Below, piece by piece: positions 11,452 through 23,040 of a stretch of DNA of 64,000 bases. This DNA is from Manis javanica. Its lineage: Eukaryota > Chordata > Mammalia > Pholidota > Manidae. The DNA lies in the NCBI RefSeq assembly GCF_040802235.1, contig NC_133157.1, positions 89,452,001 through 89,516,000 on the forward strand. The letters run 5' to 3'. The notes beneath the pieces are model-generated. The model did no database searches. It was not told the DNA's origin and saw nothing but the letters and a program-made list of their open reading frames with translations. Numbering within the stretch: position 1 is the first letter of the stretch; each line of letters begins with the position of its first letter. Made by a program: the position numbers and the translations under genes.

Positions 11452-11876
11452 TGTTAGACTGGGGAAAGAAAAAACAAGGACATGCAAACGGAACAGAGAG
11501 GTGCCATAGGGGGAGAACAGACCAGACCCCAAAGTCCATGCCTTATATGGAAAGGGGACAGCTCTCCTGAATTCCATCCTTCTGATGTGCCAACTAAGAC
11601 CCGGATGTCAGCCTCCTCCCTCTTGGAAGGAAAAAAAGTTTCTAGTTGTCTATTATGTCACCTTTAGCCAATCATACCTCTCCACACCCCCTAGGATAGC
11701 TTGCCCACTCCTCCCCCTCCTAATCCCTTATAAGCCCCCCACCTCCCTGATCAGGTGTGACTTCCCTGGCCTGTGACAGGAAGTCCATGGAACCTCACCC
11801 GGGGATATTCAAATAAACTACCTGGCCCTTTGTTGCCTCTCTTTGCCTGCTTATTTTGGCTAAAATTTATCTTCCA
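11452..11876 (+). repeat. 3' LTR of the class I ERV
   Basis: This 425-bp copy matches 1229-1654, including the TATA-like box and AATAAA. It is followed by the GATAC duplication at 11877-11881. No convincing polypurine tract is visible directly upstream. Confidence 0.88.
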
Positions 11877-11881
11877 GATAC

Positions 11882-13030
11882 ATAACACACCCAACTCAAA
11901 TTCCTTCATCATGACTGGAACAGTAGCATGTCTCAATTCTCTGTCTTGGGCTTTTTCTACTATAATCAAGCTGACCCTTTACTTGGACCGTAGACCATTT
12001 AAGATTCTTGTAAACAAAAGCAATAGTAGCAACAATAACAACAAAGACTTGCATCAGACCTGTTTAAGGCAACACAATCTGTTGGCTCACACAGAACAGT
12101 GCAGAGGATCTCTACCTTCAGGTGCAGCTGGATTTAAGGGCCCAATGTCATCAGTATTTTCTTGCCTGGGAGATATTAAAACATTCTAGGCTAAGTTACT
12201 CTTGGTTTTTTAGTTTTAACTAATCTTTATTGCAGAATGCTTATATTATTAGTTTGATATTTTATTTTAGGGAATTAATGTGATTTTGTCTTTGCCTAAT
12301 TGTTTAATATGGAGTTTTGGTAGGGGTCTTTTTCTAGAGGACTTCACCCTATGCTGACTACACCCATGGTCCCTGTTTCACCTCCACCTGGTCACATCTG
12401 TCGATCTGCCAAAATGCCACTGAACATGGCAGGAAGACCAACCTCCTTCTGTTGGAGTTCCCTTGCCAGTTCATCTTGATTTGAAAGGTGATCTTTCACA
12501 TGCAAATGATAGACTTCCTTTTTTTTCTATAGTCAATGAGGTTGTGAGCAACCAAGAGAAGAGTTACTTCTATTCTATGAACCAAGGATAGCATTTGAAC
12601 TTGGACCACATGGGTTTCCACCAGTGCTAATGACCCTACTCAGAAAGCATGGGTCACTCATTTCCTGAGAGTGTGGCTCTAAGCAAGTCAGGTTTTCTCT
12701 GTGCACATGTGACTTATTCTTTGTAGTGCACTTTTTTTTGGAACAATTCCTGTTAATCCTTTATTGCCAGACATGATTCTAAGCATTGGGATGAAAAAGG
12801 ATGAAAAAGGTGCTCAAAAATAACTTTCCCCTTGGAATATCTCGAGTCAGCCATGCAATTGCTAAAAGGTTACTCTGTAAAAATATAATTTCTGAATTGA
12901 AAAGTAGCCCAAGCTGTTATTTTGCCTTAATGAAAATCCCTTCAATCAAATGGCTTTTCTCATATCAAGATCTTTTATTTCATTTTTAAAGTGTAATTCC
13001 AATTTTAGCATCTTTTATGTAACTTACATA
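11882..13030. other. Intergenic DNA, no gene recognised
   Basis: Mostly unique-looking sequence. The 12,190-12,300 stretch is AT-rich. Short frames are unconvincing, and any repeats are too decayed to name. Confidence 0.45.
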
Positions 13031-13039
13031 TTATACAAC

Positions 13040-14578
13040 CTATCCATTTAAAGTGTACAATTCAATTGTTTTAAGTATATTCACAGAGTCATGCAACCAC
13101 CACCACAGTCTTATTTTAACCACAAAAGAAACCCTGTACCCATTAGTAGCTACTCCCCATTCTCCCCACTCCACAGTCCTCCCCATACCCTGCAGCTATA
13201 GGAAAACACTAATCTCCTTTCTGTCTCTTTAGGTATGCCTGTTGTGGACATTTCATATAAATAGAATCACACAGTAAGTGCTAGTTCTGACTGACTGCTT
13301 TCATTGTTTTGTTTTTAAGCTTCATTCGCATACATACATTAGTAGTTCATCCCTTTTTATTGCCAAATACAATTCCCTTTTACAGATAGACCACTTTTAC
13401 TTATCTACTTCTTGGCTATTATTATGAATAATCCTGTCATGAACATTTGTGTGCAAGTTTTTGTATGGATATGTGTTTTTATTTTTCTTGAGTAGATAAA
13501 TAGAAGTGGAATTACTGGGTGATACAGTCATTCTGCATTTAACTTTCTGAGGAACCACCAGACTGTTCTCCAGTGTGGCTTTCACCAATTTTAGTTTTCC
13601 ACCAGCAATATGGGAGGATTCCAGATTCTCCACATCCCTATCAACTCACGTTGTCACTTTGATTATAGGCACCCTAATGCGTGTGAAGTGGTATCATGCT
13701 GCGATTTTGATCTGCATTTGCTTTATGACTAGTAAAGAGAATCTTTTGATGTGATTAGCCATTTCTGTATCTTCTTTGAGGAAATGTATGCTCAGATGTT
13801 TTGCCCACTTTTCAATTGACTCACTTAATTTTTATTATTGACTTACAAGTTCTTTATAAGTTTTGGATACATGTCCCTTATTAGATACAGGATTCCCAAG
13901 TACTTTCTTCCATTCTGAGGGTTGTCTTTTCACTTTCTTGATGGTGTCATTTGCAGAACAAAGTCTTTAACTTTGAAGAAGTTTAATTTATCCAGTTTTT
14001 CTTCTGATGTTTTGTATGTGATTTTGCATTATATCTAAGAAATCATTGCTTAGCCCAAGGTTGTGAAAATTAACTCCTATGTTTTCCTCTAAGAGTTTTA
14101 TAGTTTGTGCTCTTACATGTATGTCTCAGATACATTCTTTGTTAATTTTTTTTATGTATAGTTTGGTGCAGAGGCCAAACTTCAGTTTTTCTGCCTGCAT
14201 ATAACCAATTGTCCCAGCACCAGCATAGTTGTTGAAACAGCTATTCTGTCCACAATTAGCTGTCCAGACACCCTTATTGAAGATCAATGTAAAGGTTTAT
14301 TTCTGGATTCCACCTCATTGATCTATATATCTATTCTTACATCACAACCATAGAGTCTTCATTACTGTGGTTCTGCAGTAACCTTGGAAATTGGGCATTT
14401 GAGTTGTCCAACTTTACTCTTTTTCAAGATTGTTTTGTATGTTATGGTTCCTTTGTACTGTTATAAGAAGTTTAAAATCAGCTTGTCAATTATGCAGGAA
14501 ACAGAAGCTAGGACTTTGGTAGAGATTGTGTTGACTGTGTAGATAAATTTGGGAGAAGTACATCTTCATATATGTTAA
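13040..14578 (-). mobile_element. Ancient L1 (L1M-type), 3' part
   Basis: The minus strand reads a typical old L1 3'UTR (13,040-13,300) and then ORF2 from its C-terminus back to the RT domain, full of stops. A young L1 tail interrupts it at 14,593. It resumes after 15,128 for some tens of bases before a deletion joins it to ORF1-like sequence. Confidence 0.75.
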
Positions 14579-14592
14579 ATATTCTCATCCAT

Positions 14593-15114
14593 AGTAGACA
14601 AATGGATAAAGAAATGTGGTACATATACACAGTGGAATATTATTCAGCCATAAGAAGAAAACAAATCCTTCCATTTACAACAATGTGGATGGAGCTAGAG
14701 GGTATTATGCTCAGTGAAATAAACCAGATGGAGAAATACAAGTATCAAATGATTTCACTCATCTGTGGAGTATAAGAACAGAGCAAAACTGAAGGAACAA
14801 AACATCAGCAGACTCACAGAACCCAAGAATGAACTAACAGTAAACAAAGGGAAAGGGACTGGGGAAGATGGATGGGAAGAGAGGGATAAGGGGGAAAAAA
14901 GGGTATTATGTTTCGCACACATAATGTGGGGGTGGGGAGGGCACGGGGAAGGCAGTATAGCACAGAGAGGACAAGTAGTGACTCTATAGCATCTTACTAT
15001 ACTAATAGACAGAGACTGTAATGGGGTATGTGATGGGGACTTGATAATGGGGGGAATCTAGTCACCACAGTGTTCCTCATGTGATTGTATATTAAAGATA
15101 CCATAAAAAAATAC
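14593..15114 (+). mobile_element. Young 5'-truncated L1 tail
   Basis: About 520 bp: the last ~55 codons of ORF2 (to about 14,775) and the 3'UTR, ending in a short A-rich tail. The flanks carry a 14-bp duplication, ATATTCTCATCCAT, at 14,579-14,592 and 15,115-15,128. It inserted into an older, oppositely oriented L1 and belongs to the subfamily of the element at 3053-9105. Confidence 0.88.
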
Positions 15115-15128
15115 ATATTCTCATCCAT

Positions 15129-15900
15129 GAATATGATTCTTTTTTCTTTTAGGTCTTCTTTGATTTTCATGTTTTTAAAGCCTGATTCCTTTACTGCTTT
15201 GAACATACTTATAATAACTCCCCTGAAGTCTCGGTCCACTAGGTCTACCACCTGGGGCCCAACAAAGGCTGTTTCTATTGCCTGGTTCCTATTCCTGTGT
15301 ACGAGTGATGGTTTCCTGATTCTGTGCATGTCTCATCTTCTTTTTTGGTTGAAAATTAGGTATCTATATATGGGAAGCTTATAGACTGAGCCCTGTCCCC
15401 AGGGCTTGTTGGTATTGCCTGTTTGCTCGTGCATTTGTCTGGTATGTTGACTGTACTATTTCCCTGGCTGTGGCCAGCCTGTGATGACTGCCAGTAGAGG
15501 GTGCAGCCTTGGGTGCGGGACAGTATCTCTGACCAGGAATGACTGTGGCCTTTGTGGGGCTCTCTTTGGCCCTTTCCTGTGACTTCCCTGAAGAGTTTCT
15601 GGCTGGCTTGCTGTTGGTATCACACCCAGATTTTAGCCTCTTTTAATCGCCTGTTGATTTGTTTTCAGCATCCTGGGGTATAAACTGCTCCAATATCTGA
15701 TCCAATTAAAGCCAGTCCCCTTTGCAGGAGCAGTTGCTGCCAGCCTCTGAGGCTGCTCCTGCCCAGGAGGGCTCTTCTTGGTGTCCCCTTGTCTTGGTCC
15801 TCTCTGCTCATCTTCCCCTGGCCTGTTTTGCTTGCTGCTACTAGTATCATCAAATTACCAGCCTCCTTTCAATGGCTCACTTCCAGGATCTCCACTATTC
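15129..15900 (-). mobile_element. Ancient L1, ORF1 and 5' part (internally deleted)
   Basis: After about 40 bp of ORF2-like sequence the minus strand switches near 15,165 to sequence resembling the ORF1 N-terminal region; the 15,329-14,997 frame has a VDLVDRDF block typical of old L1/HAL1 ORF1. This fits loss of the middle of the element. The right boundary is uncertain. Confidence 0.5.
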
Positions 15901-17195
15901 TTAACAACATGTCAGCACCCACCCTCCAGCCTTGGGAGTTCTGGGGAGCCGTCTGTTCTCACAGCCCACCTCTCCCTGGGGAAGAACCTCGTGGTTCCTG
16001 TGCCGGAGCTGGGCTTGATGACGGTAGGCTGCTTCTCCCAAAGTGATGCCTGTTCCCCGTGCGGCATTGGGAGAGGGTGGGAGACTTGGTGTCCTGGGGG
16101 AAATTTTGCCCTGCAGGTGGGGCTGGGTAGGGGCGGATGGGAGAGGCGGCTGGCCTGCCCCTTCTGGGGGAAATCACAGTTGTGGGCTGGGAGCTGGGGA
16201 GAGGGAGCCACCTCCTTGGCTGCACCTGTCCGGAGTAGGACTTCAGTCCTGCTGAGGGTCGGGGAGGAAACGGGAGGGGATCACAGCTCAAATTACACAG
16301 ACACTCCTATTCTTACTCTGACTTCGTAAGTTTCTTGAATATTCTTCCATTTTCTGTTTGTCCTTAGGACAATTTCCGGAGATTCAAAAAAATTTTTAAT
16401 AGACAATATTTGCCAGTTAAATAATAGTTGCACATGAGAGAGCTTCCAGGAACTCCTCATTCTCCTCACCCCAGAAATCTGACTCATCTCCTTTTCCTGA
16501 AGCCCTGAAGTTGGAGGCCTCTATGGAAGGGGTCAGGGTGGAGAGAGCAACACGGGTGGAGGGCAGGACTGGGATCCAGTGGGGGGAGGGCCTTGGCTAG
16601 CCAGAGCTCAGGGAGAAGGGAAGAGGAAGCCGGACACAGGGGGGAGGCTAAGGACACCAGCCGTCCATGGTGTTCTTGGGCTGCAGTGGTAGTGAGCAGC
16701 CTGCTCCTGCTGGACCCAGATAAACACTCTTTTTAAATGCCTATCTCAGGCAGTAGGAAATGAGACTTGTAAAACTTACACTGTGTGACAAATCACTGGT
16801 ATTTTCCTTTCAATTCAGTGATGCTCAAATGAATTTTGTTTCTTTATGTCTTTATGTGGTCTTAGGGGGATGGCGAATGATTCATGGGGAAACTAAGTTA
16901 AATATAAATTAAGTAACTTGATGAGCAATATGACATTATTTTAAGAGTCTTTTAATATAAAGTGTAAAGTGTGTTGGTGTGAAATCCTACAAAATACTAC
17001 TACCCTTGGAATCATACTCGATTTTAAGTGTACCCAGAAAAAAATGCCTAGAAATAAAGAACAGAAGTTATATTTTCTGACCCAAAATGTGTTTCAGTTC
17101 CATGAGTGGGAATTTCCTACCTGCCCATACATCTGTTCCACTGATCTGAATTTTCAGGGTTGATCTGGGGTTCACATTGCCACCTTGAACCTCTG
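15901..17195. other. GC-richer block, then unique DNA, no gene recognised
   Basis: 15,900-16,720 is GC-richer, with overlapping open frames on both strands up to 183 codons. None looks like a known protein or keeps one reading direction. It may contain an L1 5'UTR remnant. 16,720-17,195 looks unique and AT-rich. Confidence 0.35.
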
Positions 17196-17199
17196 TGAA

Positions 17200-17855
17200 G
17201 ATTGAAAAGTTTTCATTCTTTTCATTCATCCAAATGGCTAAGAGGTACATGAAAAGATGCTCAACATTATTAACCATCAGGAAAATGCAAGTAAACCACA
17301 AAGAGATATCACCTCCCACCAGAAAGGCCATTATCTAGAAGACAAGAAATAAGAAGTTTTGGCAAGGATGTGGAGGAAAGGAAACCTTTGTGAACTGCTG
17401 GGAACAGTAAATTGGTGGGAACGTAAATTAGTGCAGCGATTATGGAAAACAGGATGGAGATTCCTCAAAAATTTAAAAAAAGAGCTACCATATGATCCAG
17501 CCATTACACTTTTGTGTATTTGTCCAAAGAAAATGAAAAGACTAACTAAAAAAGATATATGCACTCTTATGTTTATTGCTTCATTATTTACAATAGCCAA
17601 GAGATGGAAGCAACTTAACAGTCCATCAGTGGATGAATGAATAAAAGAATTGTGACATATTTATGTAATGGAATATTACTCAGCCATAAAAAATGGATTC
17701 TTGCCATTTGTGACAACATGGACAGACCTTTAGGCCTTATGCTTAGTCAAATAAGTCAGAGAGAAAGACAAATCCCATATGACCTCTCTTACATGTGGAA
17801 TATAGAAATAATAATACAACATAAAGTATATAATAAAATATAATGAAATAAAAAA
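17200..17855 (+). mobile_element. Ancient L1 3' end
   Basis: The plus strand encodes the ORF2 C-terminus (17,359-17,640, then 17,637-17,843) with the typical block ending PSVDE, then an A-rich tail near 17,830-17,855. Stops and frame changes make it a fossil. Confidence 0.75.
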
Positions 17856-17869
17856 ATATTTGGTCTTTT

Positions 17870-18635
17870 TCCTCTGTTTCTGGTATGGGGCTCCTAACTT
17901 CCTTGTTATTTCCTACATGATAAGTGTATGGGGAGTGTCTTTTGTTCTGATATTTGGTCTTTAGCCCTAGTTTCTGACACATAATTCTTAAGCCCTGGAA
18001 TTTCCTGGGAGTGTTTTGTTCTAAAAAGGTGTCCCTGGTGGGCTTCCAGATAGGTACAGGTTGGGGGGCTTGTTAACAGAGAGATGAAACCATGATTAAA
18101 AGCTTGGGACCTATAGCTCCACCCCTCATCCTCAAAGGAAAGGGGCTGGAGATTGAATTGATGAATTATGCTGACTGGATGAAGCCTCCATAAAAACCCC
18201 TGAAGTAGGAATTCAAAAGGCTTCCGGAGACATAAGTTCCTGCATTTGGGACCCTTCCAGATCTCTCCTGATGTGCTTCTCATCAGGCTGTTCATCTGTA
18301 ATCTTTTCTATATCCTTTATCACATAATAAACTGTTAAAACTTAACATTCCCCTGAGCTCTGTGAGGTGTTATAGTCAATGGTCAAATCCAAGGAAGGTG
18401 GTCATGGAAAATGTCTATCTGTAGGCCCAACAGACAGAGGTTGTGGGTAATATGGGGACCTGCTATTTGTGATTACTGTCTGAAGTGGGGTGGGAACCGT
18501 TTAGTGGGACTGAGCCCTTAACCTGTGGGATCCAATACTATCTTCAGGTAGATAGTGTCAGAGTTGAGTTAAACTGTAGGACACCCAACTGGTGTAGCAG
18601 AATTGCTTGGTATGGGTAAAAAATCGCATGTTTAA
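17870..18635 (+). repeat. Old LTR, probably class III (ERVL-like)
   Basis: It contains ATAATAAACTG (about 18,326), fitting an LTR poly(A) signal, and a 3' portion that resembles old ERVL-type LTRs as I remember them. It ends near TTTAATGTCAGAAG, which looks like a decayed primer-binding site. Family and exact ends are not fixed. Confidence 0.45.
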
Positions 18636-18779
18636 TGTCAGAAGTATTATGATTTTGTAGTAATATGAGAGTAAAGGAGAAACATAGGAAGAATATAGTA
18701 TTTCCCTTAGAAAGACTAAGATGGATTTTGAGCTTCACCTCTTTTTCCCCAGCAAACTAATTAAAAAAATTTACTCAAA

Positions 18780-19995
18780 ATGTTCAAAATTCTCCCTCCA
18801 TAGGAAACTTCTAGGAAGAAGAAGACATGTGAAACTAGCTCATTACTCAAAAATTAAACAATGTAACCCACCACATTAAAAGACAAAAGGAGAAAAATAT
18901 ATGATCATGTCAAGCAATGCAGAAAAAGTATTTGATAAATTCAACAACCATTCATGATTAAAAATTCTCAGAAAAAGAAGAGTAGAATAAAACTTCTTCA
19001 ATTTGGTAAACAACATCTACACAGTACCTAGTGCTAACATTAGAATTAATGGTTAAAGACTTAATATTTTTCATAAGATTAGGAACAAGTCAAGAATGTC
19101 CCCTTTCACTTCTGTTACTCAACACAGCTCTGGGAGCTGTAAACCAAGCAATAAGGCCAGAAAAGGAAATAAAAGGCATAAAGATCAGAATGGAAAAACA
19201 AAGCCTTTCCCTATTTGTAGATAACACATTTTCTATATAACATCATAAGAAGTGAATTCAACAAGGCTGCAGGATATAAGATAAACATAGAACAATCAAT
19301 GTATTTCTTTTTTGTGTGTGTATGTTTCAATATTAGAGAAGTTGGAAAATGTATTTCTATACTAAAAGTGAACATATGGACACTGAAATCAAAACACAAT
19401 ATCATTTACAATTGCTAAAAAAGTAAATACTGGTGTAAATCTATCAAAACATGTGCAGAACTTTTATGCTCAGAACTATATAATGCTGAAGAAAGAAAAC
19501 AAACAAGATCTAAATAAATGGAGAGTCATCTTGTGTCCATGGGGACTCAACAGAAAGTATGTTAATTCTCCCCATTGATTCACAGGTTTAATGATATTCC
19601 TATCAAAATCTCAGCTACATTTATTGTAGGTATAGACAAGATTATTTTAATTTTTATATAACATACAAGTTACAAAAGGAGCTAAGATGATTTTGAAAAA
19701 GGAGTGTAAAAGGGGAAGAATCATGACTTACTTTATAGCTACACTAATCACATTACATGGTTTTGACAGAAAAATAGGCACATTGATCAATGAAATAGAA
19801 TAGAGAATCCAGAAAAACACCAACATGAATATGTCCTATTGATTTTTAACACATAGTGAAAAAACAGCTCAAAGGAAAAAAAAGACTATTTTCAACAAAA
19901 GATATTGTATAATTGAATATCCATAGACCCTACTGCAAAGTGAACCTTAAACTATGTCTCACTCATTATGCAAAAATCAACTCAAAATGTACCCT
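18780..19995 (+). mobile_element. Ancient L1 ORF2 fragment
   Basis: The plus strand carries decayed ORF2; the 19,031-19,240 frame shows the RT block with SLFVDN in place of the FADD-type motif. It ends next to an oppositely oriented L1 at about 20,000. Confidence 0.7.
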
Positions 19996-19999
19996 TGAC

Positions 20000-22900
20000 C
20001 ATTTTTAAATTAGGCTTTTTGACTTTTTGCTACATTGTTGTATGAGTTCATTATATATTCTATATTAAACCTTTCTCAGATATGTAGTTTACAGATGCCT
20101 TCTCCCATTCCACAGTTTGCCTTTTCATTTTGTTAATTATTATTACTTTTTTGTGGTACAAAAACTTTGTAGTTTGATATACCCCTGCTCATTTATTTTT
20201 GTTTTTGTCACTTGAGCTTTTGGTGTCATATCCAAAAATATTTTATCAATATGAAGAAGAATTATCCATGTGTTCATTTCCTTCTAAGAGTTTTATGGTA
20301 TCAGGTCTTATGTTTAAGGCATTAATCTATCTCGAGTTAATTTTCATAAGCAGTGTTAAGATAGAGGTCTAGTTTCATTCTTTTGCATTTGGCTATCCGG
20401 TTTTCCCAGCAACATTTATTAAAGAGACTCTCCATTTCCCATCGAATATTCTTGGCTCCATTTTCAATTATTAGCTGACCTATGGGTGGATTTATTTCTG
20501 GATTTTTTATTCTGTTTCATTATTCTGTGTGTCTTTTTTAAATACTTGCACCATTCTGTTTTGACCATTATAGTTTTGTAGTATAGTTTGAAGTCAGGAA
20601 GCATGATGTCTTCAGCTTTGTCCCTTCTCAGTATCCTTTCACTATTTAAGGTCCTTTGTGGTTCCAAATGAATTTTAGGATTGTTTTTATATTTCTGTAA
20701 CACATGCCATTGAAATTTTGACAGAAATTGCACTAAATCTGTAGATATGTTTTGGTAGCATGAACATTATAACATTATTATTATTCTGGTCAATGAACAT
20801 TGTATATCTTTCCATTTCTTTGTGCCTTCTTTAATTTCCTTGATTGGAAACATATTTTTCAGTATACAGGTCTTTCATCCTCTTGGCTAATTTATTCCTA
20901 AGTACTTTACTTTGTTGATGCTTTTGTAAATGAGATTGTTTTATTTTTTTTTGAGCTAGTTCTTTGTTATGTATAGAAATGCAACTGATTTCTGTATATT
21001 GATTTTTGTTTCCTACAATTTTACTGAATTTGTTTATTATAACAGTTCTTGGCCAAGTTGTTAGTATTTTCTATATATATGATCATGTCACCTGCAAACA
21101 AGAAATTTTATTTCTTCCTTTTTGATTTGAATGCCTTTTAATTATTTTTATTGCTTAGTTGCTCTGGCTAGGACTCCCAGCACTGTTCAATAAGAATGGT
21201 GAGAGCAGGCACCATTCTCTTATTTCTGATCTTAGAGAGAAAGCTTTCAATCTTTCACTGTTGAGTATGATGTTGATGTACATTTCTATATGTACTTTGT
21301 TGAGAGTTTTTATCAAGAAAGGATGTTGAATTTTGTCAAATTTTTTTTGCATCTATTGAGATGATTATGATTTTTATCTCATTCTATTAATATGATGTAT
21401 CAAATTTATTGATTTTGGTATACTGAACCATCCTTCATCCCAGGATGAATCCCACTTGATCATAGTGTATATTTCTTTTAATGTTGTGTTGAATTACGTT
21501 TGTTAGTATTTTGTTAAGAAGTTTTTATGTATATTCATCAGGGTTATTGGCCTGTAGTGTTCTTTTAGAGTCCTTCTCTGCCTTTGGTATCAGGGCAATA
21601 ACAGGCCTCATATTTTTGAAGTATGTAGGAGCTGCATGTTTGGTAGAATTGACCAGTGAAACCATTTGGTCCTGGGATAGGAAATTGTTTACTACCAATC
21701 CAATCTTCTTGCTCATTATTGCTCTGTTCCGGTTTTCTATTTTTTTTTTTTTGATTCACTAATGGTAGGTTATATGTTTCTAAGAATTGAATATCCAGGG
21801 TTATCCAATTTGTTGGTAAACAATTGTTCACAGTAGTCTCTTATGATCCTTTTTATTTCTGTGGCATCAGTTATGTCTCCTCTTCTGTTTTTTATTTTAT
21901 GTGAGTCTTATTTTTTCTTAGTCTAACTAAAGGTTTGTCATTTTTGTTTATTTTTCAGAGAACCAAATCTTAGTTTTTTAAATCTTCTCTACTGTTTTAC
22001 TATTTTCTCTTTCATTCATTTCTGCTCTACCTTTATTATTTCTTTCCTTCTGCTAACTTTGGGCTTCCTCTGTTCTTTGTCTCATTCTTTGAGGTGTAAT
22101 GTATGGTTGTTTATTTATGATCTTTATTTCTTCTTGATGTTTGTTTTTATAGCTATAAACTTTCCTCTTAGAACTGATTTTTGCTTCATCCCATAACTTT
22201 TAGTATGTTGTATTTCCATTCCATTTGTCTCAAGATTTTAAAAAATCACCTTTTTAGTTCTTTGATTTATTGGCTTTTCAGGACTATATTGTGTTATTTC
22301 CATGTGTCTGTGAATTTTTCAACTTTTCTCCTGTTATTGATATCAAGTTCATAAAATTGCTTTCAGAAAAGAAAATTAATACAATTTCTTTTTGAATTTT
22401 TGAGCCTTATTTTGTGGTCTAATATATGGTCAGTTATGGAGAATGTTTCATGTGTGCTTGAGAAGAGTGCATATAATGCTGCTGTTGTATGGAATACTCA
22501 TTATATGTCTTTTAGCTCAATTTGGCCTACAGTGTTAAAATCCACTGTTTCCTTATTGATTTTCTAGATGAACTAACAACTGTGAGGAAGGAGGTATTAA
22601 ATCTTCCTACTATTATTGTATTGTTGTCTATTTAACCTTTTAGTTATATTGATATTTGCTTTGTATGTTTACTAATTCCAATATTTGGTGCATATATATT
22701 TTTAATTATAATATCTTCTTGATGAATTACCATTATATAATGACCTTCTTTGTCTCTTTTAATCACTTTTACCTTAAAGTATTTTTTCTGTAATACAGGT
22801 ATACTATCCCTGCTTTCTTTGCTTACCATTTCTTTGGAATATCCATCAGTCACTGTCAGCTTATCTGTGTACTTAAAGCTAAAGCGAGTATCTTGTAGGC

Positions 22901-23040
22901 AGCATATTATTGGATCTTCTTTTTAATGTGTTCAACAATCAGTCTTTGGTTGGAGAATTTAATCCACTTATCCATTTAAAGTAATTGTCAATGGGTAAGG
23001 ACTTACTATTTTGATTTTATTTAGTGTTTCTGTTTTGTAG
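20000..23040 (-). mobile_element. Ancient L1, most of ORF2
   Basis: The minus strand runs from the ORF2 C-terminal region (20,000) through RT (about 20,500-21,450) to the endonuclease N-terminus (about 22,900). Only short frames survive. The 3' end is missing. Confidence 0.75.

Larger units (their letters stand above)
1229..11876 (+). mobile_element. Class I (ERV1, gamma-like) endogenous retrovirus, with nested L1
   Basis: Two LTRs (1229-1654 and 11452-11876) face the same way and start TGTTAG; the left ends ATCTTACA and the right ATCTTCCA. The outer flanks carry the 5-bp duplication GATAC (1224-1228 and 11877-11881), which fixes the ends of one integration. In order: 5' LTR, a tRNA-Phe-like primer site, a leader with a splice donor and a tandem repeat, a gag start resembling gammaretroviral matrix, a long AT-rich non-coding stretch, and an env membrane-anchor stub. 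No protease, RT, RNase H or integrase was recognised. A 6-kb L1 interrupts it at 3053-9105. Roughly two dozen mismatches are visible by eye between the LTRs, so it is not recent. The missing pol suggests a non-autonomous element. Confidence 0.85.

Noticed and set aside
15778-16329. 183-codon plus-strand frame
   Set aside because: It overlaps several other open frames in a GC-rich block, with no motif and no splice or promoter context.
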